DNA of 64,000 nt, taken from assembly GCA_903813345.2 (NCBI GenBank), contig CAIIXF020000002.1, forward strand, positions 25,930,455 to 25,994,454, read 5' to 3'. The stretch is from Owenia fusiformis (lineage: Eukaryota > Annelida > Polychaeta > Sabellida > Oweniidae). Below the pieces are notes generated by a model, which had not been told where the DNA came from, searched no databases, and saw nothing but the letters and a program-made list of their open reading frames with translations. How positions within the stretch are numbered: position 1 is the stretch's first letter; each line of letters starts with the position of its first letter. A program made the translations under genes and the position numbers. This document shows, piece by piece, positions 37,126 to 47,962 of the stretch.

Positions 37126-37622
37126 TGATTTTTTACTGAAAAATTTCTGGATGTCAAATGATATCATCATTTGTGAGGACTAAGCAATATAACTTATTTG
37201 TGGCTGGTAATGGCCGATTAATATTCTTGATTTGATATACTACATGAACACTTATTCTAACATTTCAAACAGCTTATTAACAATTTCATAACACATCTGT
37301 TTATTTGTTATGAATTATAACCAGGAAATTACTCTGATAATAATGAAAGCATATAGGTTGAAAATAATAATGAATGTCAAATAAAAATGAATGTCAAATA
37401 AAAATGAATGTCTGCACATAAATATAATTTGCAGAAAATTGAAACTCGCATTGCTGAATATAATATTACTTTAGACTAGACTATATAATTTTATTTTTCC
37501 ATCAAGGCAAGGATAATTTCAAAACTGGATGCAAAATTTAAATCCCAAATTTATTTCTAAAATATCCAAACTCTAAAATCTTAATTTCATGATTTTAAGG
37601 TTTCTCTGAAACTGGGTGTGGG

Positions 37623-38143
37623 TGTTCACTGTATATAAAACTCGACGGGGATCCTAGGCTGAAGCCTCAAATATCAATATGTTCCCATACCAATCTGTCA
37701 AATTTCAATATGTTCCCATACCAACCAAAATAACGCCCAAAGGCCATACCAAATGTCCAAATATAGGACCAATGCCATACCAAATGCCCAATTATAGGAC
37801 CAATGCCATACCAAATGTCAAAATGTAGGACCAATGCCATACCAAATGTCCAAATATGGGACCAATGCCATACCTTAATTCAAAGTAAATGAAATATAGG
37901 ATCAATGTCATACAAATTTGGAACTACTGGACCAATGCCATACCACGAATGTTAGGTAACATCTACAACGACCATTCTCATGCCAGAAGAGCAAAAGTCC
38001 GACCATTGCCATACCTCAGAAGTCAGAAATTTCCAGGCATTCCCATACCAAATCCTAAAATATGGGTCCATTGCCATACCAAACGTTGAAAAATGTACCC
38101 CACATGCGCCGAGGATCCCCGTCAAGGTTTATATATAGTGAAC
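37623..38143. mobile_element. About 520-bp element with inverted ends and a tandem-repeat core
   Basis: Left end GTTCACTGTATATAAAACTC then GACGGGGATCCTAGG; the right end is the inverse (CGAGGATCCCCGTCAAGGTT TATATATAGTGAAC). Between them a roughly 31-bp unit (GCCATACCAAATGTCCAAAT plus ATAGGACCAAT) repeats about a dozen times. A short mobile element with a minisatellite core resembles the pearl-type elements of bivalves in outline, but those lack such inverted ends; I leave the class open. Confidence 0.72.
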
Positions 38144-39133
38144 CCCCCGGGGGTGTAAATGGATTTAAACTAGGTACAAATGAATTTTTAACTGAGACCA
38201 AATTGATAATCAACAATGCATAAATAAAATTTTAACTGTGTGCAGATGTATTTTCATATAGCAAAAAAAACTTAACTGTGTAATGAGATTTTCAACTGGG
38301 TACAAATAAACTTTAAACTGGGTGCTTAGCCTATAAAATCCTTTAACCAAATCTGTCAACTGGTATTTGAGTTATTGCATAGATACACAAACAAATAGAC
38401 GAATGGCTTCTCTATATCCCTACAAACTTCCTTTGGTGGGATAATGAACTTTTAACTGGGTGCAAATGGATTTTCAACTGGGTATTAAATATCAAAAACA
38501 AATGATATGTTGTTTTATTTCCATATTTGTTGACTATGTATTACACAAACTCATGTAAATAAAGAAATAAACAAAAGGATCTAATATTTCAAGAGATCAT
38601 GAATTTTTAATAAATTCAAATCTCTTATGTAAATATATGGATACTTTATTTACATTTGATATTTGATATATAATAATGCAGCTAATACAGGGGGTAGTTT
38701 GAGGAAGTAAGAAATTAAACATTTTAAACAAGGAATATATTGTATACTTAGTATTTGAAGTACAGAAATAACAATAGTTAATAAAACTGATTATTAAATA
38801 ACATGGCTGTAATCAACACTTGTTAAGATTAAAATAGATGCTATTATGAATAGATGATAGATGGAAATAAAGAGTATAATTTGTTATATTTCAAAATATG
38901 AAAATGAATTACTCAATACATTAATTGCATTGCATTCTACTTGTACATTAGTTTAAGAAATTTCATATCATATCCTATATGTGTGTAACATTAAAATATC
39001 TACATTTCTAATTTTTTCTAGATTTAAAAATATGAATATCTATTTGACAGGTTAGAATTGAAAAAACACCCCAGTATATCTGACCTTGACCTTACGATCT
39101 TGTGATTTATAAGATGAACTAAGGTATATTCAC
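38144..39133. other. Intron-like sequence; no gene recognised
   Basis: Begins with several diverged TTTTAACTGGGTGCAAATG-type phrases (38170-38490), which bracket the second copy of the GAGTTATTG repeat. The rest is AT-rich. Confidence 0.4.
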
Positions 39134-39737
39134 CTTCTGTACACTCCATGTGGAATCCAGGATGAGACTCGGAATCATCGGATACTTTTTCACGAACCCC
39201 CTGATCCTCTTTCTGCCCTAGCACATTGAATTCATGGTCCGATTCTACACCCATTGAGATAAATTCTGGCTGATTGGTGTCATCAGATCTGTTATTGCAC
39301 GATAGATCTAAACTTTGGTGTTGTTCGACTGAATCAGAAGATGACACTGGATGCTGGAGGGTATATGGATTATGAACAGCAGAGGGTGGGGGAATACATT
39401 GGGGGTTCTTTTGAGGGGGCAGGATTGCCTTGCGACGACCCCTGTGGAGTATAGGGAGAGGAACATCGATGGCACATGTGGACTGGATAGACGCGGCTGG
39501 GGAAGCCATTTTGGCCATTTGGCTATCTGTCTGCCAATATGGTGTACTGTCAACAGATCTAGGTTTTACGACTGTTCGATGCATTTTCACGATGATATCT
39601 TGTGCTGGTTCAGTTGGACTGATACAGATGATACCATCTATTTCAATGGCTGTGTTGAATGTGAGGCGTTTTGTACACAGAGACAGGATTGCATCCTGGA
39701 CCTCTTTGACAAATTCTGTATTCGTAGTCGATCCCAT
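39134..39737 (-). CDS. Shared first coding exon of the alternative-exon regulator locus
   Basis: The ATG at 39737-39735 is preceded by about 40 nt of 5' UTR that follows a 3' splice site (TTTTATATTTTTAG, AG at 39780-39779), so an untranslated exon lies further upstream. That UTR carries a three-codon upstream ORF (ATG-Leu-stop). The exon ends at GAAG|GTGAAT (GT at 39133-39132), phase 1. Its 201 codons encode an N-terminal block of about 60 residues (E-F-V-K-E-V-Q-D-A-I-L-S-L-C ... I-E-I-D-G-I-I-C-I) that looks like a folded alpha/beta domain, then a Pro-rich linker and an acidic tail. It is not a BTB domain and I do not know a family name. Reading past the donor gives 33 more codons of intron. 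The phase-1 donor fits the cassette exon and all four terminal exons, suggesting a common N-terminus that may mediate protein contacts. Confidence 0.72.
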
Positions 39738-39903
39738 CACAAACGTTCCACTTGTTAATCACAGCATCTAATATACAACTAAAAATATAAAAATAAATGG
39801 TTTTAGCCCGAGACTTAAAATATTTTGACAATGTGAACTGTGAAGACTAAATAGTGTAATTCACTAAAAAGTAACCAATTGCTATGTGATATCTGTCATG
39901 TAG

Positions 39904-40366
39904 TAGTGTTGTCGCGATTAATCGATACATCGCGATATACATCGCCAAAACTGATGCTGGCAATGCATCGATGTCTGAAACAAAACATCGATGTTTTTAA
40001 AAAAAATTAATTTGCTAAAAAATTACCCTTTCTTATCTTATTTTGACGCAAATCACTTACCTTTCTCATGTCTTATTTCATTTTCCAATGTTTTTTTATA
40101 TTCTTTCGCTTTTAAACTATTTTAGCTAGTCGAAATGAACCATTAATCTAAAAAAAATACTTTACTTTCATTTCACCGTTATATTACTAGAAGTTCCCAG
40201 ATGTACTAGCGTGCTCTTATTAATTTGTTCGGTTTGGTATTTTAGTGCATTAGCGTTCGGTAGTTCAGTGCACTTTTCTCGGACTTTTTCTCGATGTACA
40301 TCGATGTTTACTACTGAAAATTGCCAATGCATCGATGTATGATTATGGCACATCACTACAACACTA
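39904..40366. mobile_element. hAT-type nonautonomous element, 463 bp, exact 8-bp TSD
   Basis: Left end TAGTGTTGTCGCGATTAATC, right end ATCACTACAACACTA (its inverse over the first 9 bp, with further imperfect pairing of ATCGATG-rich inner sequence). The target duplication TCATGTAG is exact (39896-39903 and 40367-40374). The 8-bp duplication and TIR style place it in hAT. It lies just upstream of the first coding exon, within the probable 5' UTR intron. Confidence 0.9.
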
Positions 40367-40374
40367 TCATGTAG

Positions 40375-41864
40375 TACAATTGTACTGTACCACCAAAATT
40401 AAAAATTTTCTGGAAAGATATGCCTTAAGAATCGAATGTACCTTTTCTGTAGAAAAATGTGAATTTTGTGGTTGTAATGAAAATCTTTTTAAAACAATTT
40501 CATCTTCTGGTTACACGATACAATTATTTACTGATTACTACATTTATATTGCTTATGATCAGATGAACACTGAGGTTGAGGTTTGATAGAGAACTAGATC
40601 TAACATAAATGTGTCGTCTTGCAAGTGTTTTACAAAATCAAGTAAACATAATGATGAATATAAAAGTATAACAGCAGTACTATCCTACATGCATTTACAT
40701 GCATCTTCTTTCGATATCCCCTAAAATCCCAAGGGATCTGAAGAATTTATGGACCCACTGTCTTCTTAGATAGCGGATAAATATAATCACCTTTCCGTTA
40801 TGAGTGTGCAAAAATAAATTAAAATGAATAGTGCACAACCTGATAAATAAATATAACAAACCCTTGCTCGTGTCATAAGTTTATAATGACACAACAGTGC
40901 GATCTAGTCTAAGCTGCTCTGTTCTTTGTTTCCGGCAAAAATGAATAAAATTATTTATTTACAAACGTGTAATTAAATCAACGTTTCTGTAACTTTCTGT
41001 ACTTTGCCTGTGATATAGTATGACTTTTATTTATAAGAATAATTTATTCTTCTGGAAAATCTATGTTTCGATACTATTTAAGCAATACTTACGTAGTAGA
41101 TCGCCTTTATACTGGAGTATAATTTCTTGTAATTTTATACCATTTGACCTACTTTTTATCCCCTTTTATTTGAAGAGCTCTTACACGTTACAGGGATTGC
41201 AACGATTTGTTTCGTACAGTAAGGGCGGTGAACGCAATGCGTACGATACGCCTAAAACGAGCAAACTGCTGTAATACAAAAGGAAAAGATGTGGTGACAA
41301 CTTTTACCAGTTTACCACGATTATTTAATCACCACCATTTCATAGATATGACATTTCTAATCAAAGTAAAATGTCCCTGACAGAATAAATTATTCAGAGT
41401 TACTGTAAAACCGTGGATAAGATTAGGACATTTTAAAATTGTTGGGCTTGTTTTTTAGAAAGAGTGAGTGCCCTGCTTTTCTAATTTATTGCATAGATTA
41501 AACAGCAAGATCTCCATCTTCTTCAAATATACATTGGCGTTAAAAGTCTACACTGGAAGAAATCAGGCTTTGCACACCAAAATACACCTTTCCAATAAAC
41601 CCTGTCAGTTTAGCACGGAGCACCTGAGATGTCTATTGGGGCTGAAACTATAGCTTGAGTTTTTTCTATGGGAAAATAATACGAATATGCTGTTTTCAAA
41701 AAAAAATTAACAAAGGAATATCATCTGTCTATTCAGAAAATAAGTTGGGCATTTTGAAGAATGGTTTTTCAGAGATGGATTAGTATAATATTTCATATTC
41801 CTTCAAAGTATGTATTGTCAGAAAATAATTGGTCAAATATATGACTGTCTTAAAGGCCTATTAT
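40375..41864. other. Presumed upstream region of the alternative-exon locus; promoter not fixed
   Basis: No coding sequence seen. On the minus strand at about 40935-40860 are a CCGGAA (ETS-like) word and CATTATAAACTTATG, which could be part of a promoter or first exon, but nothing decides it. A CG-containing patch lies at 41221-41260. Confidence 0.3.
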
Positions 41865-42115
41865 GCTTATTTTCAACATTCTTTGGCAAATTAAAGATTA
41901 AATTTTGACTTCATTTCTATACTTTAATTATCCTTTAATGGACACCAAAAACAGCTCAAACTGGCCACATCAAAGCTTACAATAAATTATCAAAAAATAT
42001 TTTTGATATGGTAAGATTTATATATCAAGTTTTTGCAATGTCAATGAAAGATGGCGAAGTTGTTAGTATCACACTATCCATTAATTTCTATAGAATAGCC
42101 ATCTTTTAAAACAAG
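41865..42115. repeat. Diverged dispersed repeat, copy 1 (inverted relative split by the gypsy element)
   Basis: Contains GGCCTATTATGC, TTATTTTCAACATTCTTTGGC, CTGGCCACATCAAAGCTTAC and TCAATGAAAGATGGCGAAGT. Read in reverse complement, the same order of words occurs at 63775-63587 continuing into 46118-46026, that is, on both sides of the gypsy insertion. Identity about 70-75 percent by eye. Confidence 0.75.
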
Positions 42116-42125
42116 AGTTATTTAA

Positions 42126-43080
42126 CCCTACTATCACACCAAACTAGTTCTCAATGCGTTCTCGAAAACGGGCTTCAACTGGGTACGAACTGACTGGACG
42201 AACTTAGAACCGTTTGCATGGGCGTAGCGCTATTTCCCCAAGTAGTACGCCACCACCACAGGAACAAGAGTCAAGAATAAAAAACAAGCAGTTAGGGGTC
42301 TGGGGTTTCTCCCCTAGGAAAATGTTGAAATTTGGTTGTATTTGGAGCGAATTTTCTACGCCCATGGTTTGGGGTCTATTTACTAAGTTCATCGAACGTA
42401 CTCGAACGGGTAGGTCCTCTAGAACTTAGAACATGCTCAATAAATGTTCTCTTGGTCGTCACGTTCTACAATTAGAACGAGTGACAACCTACTAACGACG
42501 AGCTGGACGTACTGCGATCGGAACCGTCGTACTTCAATCCTACTAGGGACGTTTTTAGAACGAGTTGAACTGTCTGAGGACGTATTGAGAACGAGGTAGA
42601 ACTAATTGCAAACGGGTTAAAAGTGATTAAAAACGTACTTATCAACGAGTTAGCAAAAATATAGCTATCTCACCAAGCAAGTTGCCACTGCGTTCTTCAA
42701 AACTGGTTTTAAACTGTGTGTGACCGGAATGAAGTTAGCTACAACGCTCTACGGTCTGTTTACGAACTTCATGGACTTTCCCGGACGGGGAAAGTGATTT
42801 AGAATTTTGAATCGATTCAAAATTCGATGACGACCATACCGTTCTGTAATCAGGTCATGATGACCTTCTAGACTATGAGACGCTTTATACTACGTTGCAC
42901 ACCGACGTGGTGCGACCTGAACGAACTGCGAATGAGATGGACATATTGAAGACTGTTTATGAACGAAGTAGCTAATCATTTTAAACACATTTCCCGACCA
43001 CAGCCAGATCGAGCCCGTTCTACAACGTTTTCGTAGGACTGGCAAGAACGGATAAGAACTAGTTTGGTGTGATAGGGGGG
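42126..43080. mobile_element. piggyBac-like MITE, 955 bp
   Basis: The left end is TTAA (42122-42125) followed by CCCTACTATCACACCAAACT; the right end is AGTTTGGTGTGATAGGGGGG followed by TAAA. The inverted ends match over about 26 bp and more weakly further in. TTAA plus a CCCTA start is the piggyBac signature; the right TTAA seems mutated to TAAA. The interior is rich in GAACG words on both strands and has no transposase. Confidence 0.65.
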
Positions 43081-43109
43081 TAAACTTGTACTTTGTCAAA
43101 CATGAGCGT

Positions 43110-45775
43110 CACCCTGGGTATAGTCTGTCACGTGACTTCATGGATGACGTGTGCGCGAGTGATTCGCATTTTCTTTCGCTTGAGGTTTGTAATCACACTT
43201 TTACATGTTTTAAGATTTTGTATCTCTGTGAAACTTGTCCCGTACCATCAATGTCTGAAGACGATCTAATTCACCAAATATCTCATCCAAGCGTGTCCCG
43301 GTTAAAGAGAAATTCGCACTTTTGTGTCTCGCAAAATGACGTGTGCGCGAGTAAATCGAATTTTACGAAGGATGGGTGCGCGAGTCTAAAATATTTTTAT
43401 TCACTTGAGACAATTCTGCAAGCTAAGGCAGAATACAACTCACGTGACATTTGTTTTTGTCATCTTAAAGTAGTATGTTAAAGAATAGTTTGCTATTTTG
43501 TAGATGTTTCATGTATGGCAGATACATGTCTACGTTTAATGACAATAAATGTTTTGAAATAGCTTGTAGGGCTGTCCGGCATTGCAGGTGAATTAAAATT
43601 TGAACCAAAAATTGAATCTAAAAGATTCAGCTGCTGGGGCAGATGACTTAAAACCTAATATTATTAAACAATGCAGCAATAAAACCTCTCCTACACATAT
43701 TCAATAGCTCACTCTTACAGGGTGTTTTCCCAGATAAACTAAAAACTGCTATAGTTACCCCTATTCATAAAAAAGATGAACTTAATCTATTTACCAATTA
43801 TCGTCCTATATCAGTTCTACCTGTCTTTTCAAAGATCCTTGAGAAACTTATGTATGTAAGGATGAGTAATTTTATTATTAGATTTGGAATTTTGTATTTG
43901 AATCAGTTTGGATTTAGAGAGAAAAGATCTACTGTACATGGCAATTTTACAATTTGTAGAAAAAATTAAGAAATCTGTTGACAGCAATGAATTCAGCATT
44001 GGGCTTTTTCTAGATTTTTCAAAAGCATTTGATACCATTGATCATAGCATACTGTTACAGAAATTGGAATTTTACGGTTTTAGGGGACCTGCTCTAAGGT
44101 GGGTCTCTAGTTATTTAACAAATCGCAACCAGTGTACTAAATATAATGATAAAATTTCATCTTTCAAAACTATCAAATGTGGTGTTCCACAGGGATCTGT
44201 CTTAGGGGCCTTATTTTTTATACTCTATATCAATGATATCTACTTGACCTCTCCAGCACTTCTCTTTGTTCTGTTTGCTGATGATACAAATATTTTAATC
44301 AGTGGGAAAAACCTTAATGAAATTAAAGATACTTTGAATACTGAATTAAATAGTATCGGAGATTGGCTTATAGCCAATAAACTGTCACTCAATATTAATA
44401 AAACTAAGTACATATTATTTACTTCAAAGCAGAAAAAGGTAAATACCAGGAACTTAGAGATATTTATTGATGGTAAAATTATTGAACGAGTAACACACAC
44501 TAATTTTCTTGGTTTGGTTATTGACCAACATCTTTCATGGAATGAACATATTAGTAAAGTCAAAATGAAAATATCAAGGATAGTTGGCATTCTGTACAAG
44601 ATTAACCATTTACTAGATAGGAAAACCTTTATGACTATATATCATTCTCTAATCCATTCTTATTTAACTTACAGCAATATCATTTGGGGAAATGCTAATA
44701 TCACTTCAATTAATTCGCTTCACTTAATACAAAAGAAATTTGCAAGATTAGCTACTCAGAGTGGATTTAGAGATCACACTCCACCATTATTTAAAGAATT
44801 AGGAATTCTCATCATTTCTGATATATTTAAAGTCAATGTGGCAGAATTCTTCTTTAAGTGGCAAAACAATGAAAATAACCTACATGATATATTTCCCAAC
44901 TTATTTACAAGACATAATGAACTACATAAGTATGATACAAGAGGTAAATATAACTATGCCTTGCCTAAATTTAAAACAGAAACCTTTGGCAGAAAGATGC
45001 TTTCATTTTCTGGACCATCTATTTGGAATAGCCTCCCATCAGAAATAAAAACATCAAGGTCAAGTAAATGTCTTAAGTCTAAATATAAGAAACATATTCT
45101 GGCGTTGTATGCATGATCTTCTTCTTTTTATATTTATGTACTGCAGCCTCCTTATTCATGCTCTATCTCCTTTATAGAAATATATACAGATATAACTCCA
45201 AGCCTGGGTACTGGACACTAAACTTGATAGCTTTTTATCTATGATGCACCTCCCCTCCCTCTTCGATTTTCCCTTAGACAAAACACAACCTTGATATGTT
45301 TGATTCCTTGACCTTACTTTTACTCTTAATATCTGTAATATTATGCTTTTACATGTACGGGTATAAACATCAGAAATGATGTCACCTGTTAATTCTTTTA
45401 TATGTACCATGTATTATTGTATTATTAAGGAATAAATTGAATTGAATTGAATTGTGTCTAGCTTGCAGAATTGTTTAAAATGAATATAAATATGTTAGAC
45501 TCGCGCACCCATCCTTCGTAAAATTCGATTTACTCGCGCACACGTCATTTTGCGAGACACAAAAGTGCGAATTTCTCTTTAACCGGGACACGCTTGGATG
45601 AGATATTTGGTGAATTAGATCGTCTTCAGACATTGATGGTACGGGACAAGTTTCACAGAGATACAAAATCTTAAAACATGTAAAAAGTGTGATTACAAAC
45701 CTCAAGCGAAAGAAAATGCGAATCACTCGCGCACACGTCATCCATGAAGTCACGTGACAGACTATACCCAGGGTG
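43110..45775. mobile_element. Long-terminal-inverted-repeat element, 2,666 bp, AGCGT target duplication, filled by a LINE
   Basis: Arms of 316 bp (43110-43425) and 317 bp (45459-45775) are inverted copies with only a few differences, starting CACCCTGGGTATAGTCTGTC. AGCGT flanks both ends (43105-43109 and 45776-45780). The arms contain GTGCGCGAGT words. Because they are nearly identical, mirror ORFs arise in both (43086-43481 plus, 45475-45753 minus); neither is a gene. The centre is mostly a LINE whose 3' tail directly abuts the right arm. Confidence 0.85.
43598..45454 (+). pseudogene. 5'-truncated, frameshifted LINE reverse transcriptase (CR1/L2/Jockey-type)
   Basis: The open part 43908-45116 holds RT motifs in order: L-D-F-S-K-A-F-D-T-I-D-H, G-V-P-Q-G-S-V-L-G, the catalytic F-A-D-D-T, and the K-T-K thumb-side region, ending in the usual W-N-S-L-P-S-E-I C-terminal motif. 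Upstream the RT frame continues (Y-R-P-I-S-V-L-P region near 43800) but in a different frame, with an extra base near 43942 and another shift near 43680. The endonuclease is missing, so the copy is 5'-truncated and dead. The 3' end has AATAAA followed by a (GAATT)n tail at 45434-45454, the usual CR1/L2-like ending. The family produces autonomous non-LTR retrotransposons. Confidence 0.88.
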
Positions 45776-46118
45776 AGCGTGTACTACTAACAATCTGAAC
45801 TTAAAATGCTTTTTTCTAAGTGAATTATTTTTTTCTAGATTCAATATTGATGCAATTCAATCTTTGTATCATATTTGATTGAGTGTGTGAGAAACATGTT
45901 TCAGTGATAATTAAATGTAATACAAAGTTTGATTTGCAGTAAAATTAAACCACATAGAAAACGGCTTTTGAAGTTGAGAGATCATTGGTAGTGCATGCAC
46001 ATTTTTGACAAAGTGCATGTCTTAATTAAAAGCTGGCGACATTTCTGTAAAAATGAATGTATCGTGCAATATAAAACAACTTCGCCATCTTTCATTGAGA
46101 TTGATGAAATGTTTATAT
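45776..46118. other. Spacer and left half of the split repeat
   Basis: From about 46026 the sequence is, in reverse complement, the inner part of the repeat copy at 41865-42115 (CTTCGCCATCTTTCATTGA). It breaks off at ATAT (46115-46118), the target duplication of the gypsy element. No gene seen. Confidence 0.7.
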
Positions 46119-46777
46119 TGTAACAAAATATTTTTTTTGAAAAATTATTAAAAGTTTTCCATTTGGATAGTCTCAAGATTATGGCCATTAAATACAACAA
46201 CTTCACTTGTTCCCTTATTTTACCTGGTCCTTTGGTGATAATTATATTTATTTGTGACCTTTTACAATGTTTCTGTCTCATTATTTCAATGTAGTATTTT
46301 TCGTTTCATTAGTAGTGCTCATTTAGAGTAACTTCACTACGCCACAACTTCGAATCTTCAAGCTCCGTACTTATCGCAAAAATACAGGTTAGTTAGTCCA
46401 TTTGAATTATTAATTTAGATTTATTTAGATAGATAACAATATTAGCGATCATTTCTGTAAATTAGGGGTAGCAATAATGTTTAGTTTTCAAGATATTTGG
46501 TCGTGAATTTGAAATGTCAATTCAATCTCGTCTGCCATTTCGGCGGTCATTTTATTTCCTGTTCCATTAAATAACTTGCTCTAGCCACCTATTGTGAATG
46601 TATTTCCACACTTTATCATTATATTTCTTATCTGTATAATTAACTCGCAATTACCAACCATATTTGTGAGTTATTTTCACGTCTGTAGGCCCGTAATCGT
46701 AATTTAAACATTTGGTTAATCAGTTTGCGCCAATATTTTGTATTGCGCGAATACGTCATCCGGGCAACCTCCTAGAG

Positions 46778-46784
46778 TATATAA
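46778..46784 (+). promoter_or_regulatory. LTR TATA box (copy at 59994-60000 in the 3' LTR)
   Basis: TATATAA, preceded by TACGTCA 20 bp upstream and followed by a likely start near 46808. Only the 5' LTR copy would drive the element's own RNA. Confidence 0.65.
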
Positions 46785-46994
46785 GCTGAGAAAGTTGACA
46801 CTCGAGAGAGACTTGATTTAGCTTTTGACTGGTACAGAGCTCCGCTCGTGATATTTTGTAAATTTTGACAACTTTGACTTTGTTGGACTTTGACATTTTC
46901 TGTACATGATAACTTCGACTTAGAATATTTCTCACTGGCACTTGGGAATATTCTTTGACTTTGTTCTGTTCACATGTACCTGGCTGTAGACGAA

Positions 46995-47870
46995 TCTACT
47001 TGAGGTTAAACTTTGGCAAAGTCAATTTAGTTGGACTTATACATTTTTCTGTGGATGCTAACTTGGACTTAGAATATTTTAATCATTTTTAATATTCTTT
47101 GACTTTGTTCTGTGATACATCTACCTGAAGTTGGAGTTGTACATTTTTCTGTGGATGCTAACTTGGACTTAGAATATTTTAATCATTTTAAATATTCTTT
47201 GACTTTGTTCTGTGATACATCTACCTGGAGTTGGACTTGTACATTTTGCTGTGGATGCTAACTTGGACTTAGAATATTTTAATCATTTTTAATATTCTTT
47301 GACTTTGTTCTGTGATACATCTACCTGGAGTTGGACTTGTACATTTTGCTGTGGATGCTAACTTGGACTTAGAATATTTCAATCATTTTTAATATTCTTT
47401 GACTTTGTTCTGTGATACATCTACCTGAAGTTGGACTTGTATATTTTGCTGTAGATGATAACTTGGACTTAGAATATTTTAATCATTTTCAATATTCTTT
47501 GACTTTGTTTTGTGATACATCTACCTAGTTGGACTTGTACATTTTGCTGTAGATGATAACTTGGACTTAGAATATTTGAATCATTTTCAATATTCTTTGA
47601 CTTTGTTCTGTGATACATCTACCTGGAGTTGGACTTGTACATTTTTCTGTGGATGCTAACTTGGACTTAGAATATTTTAATCATTTTTAATATTCTTTGA
47701 CTTTGTTCTGTGATACATCTACCTGGAGTTGGACTTGTACATTTTTCTGTGGATGCTAACTTGGACTTAGAATATTTTAATCATTTTAAATATTCTTTGA
47801 CTTTGTTCTGTGATACATCTACCTGGAGTTGGACTTATACATTTTAGTCGTTTATACTAAATTGGACTTA
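46995..47870 (+). repeat. 100-bp tandem array in the 5' LTR, about 8 units
   Basis: The phrase TTGGACTTAGAATATTT recurs at 100-bp steps (47065, 47165, 47265, 47365, 47465, then 47563, 47663, 47763), with one unit of 98 bp. Units carry private variants that recur at the same positions in the 3' LTR (60211-61086). Confidence 0.93.
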
Positions 47871-47962
47871 GAATATTTCTTACTCACACTTTGAAATATT
47901 CTTCGACTTTGTTCTATTTGAAGTTTGACTTAGATAATTTATTGTGAAACTTCCTCATTGAA

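Noticed and set aside
39738-39740. Earlier start codon for the shared first coding exon
   Set aside because: The codon is GTG; the adjacent ATG at 39737-39735 is the plausible start.
43086-45753. ORFs of 131 (plus) and 92 residues (minus) sharing a Cys-rich segment
   Set aside because: They are the two arms of one inverted repeat read on opposite strands; the shared segment reflects the DNA duplication, not a gene pair.
46756-46941. 61-residue minus-strand ORF in each LTR (also 59972-60157)
   Set aside because: Antisense to the promoter/leader region, short, no recognisable feature.
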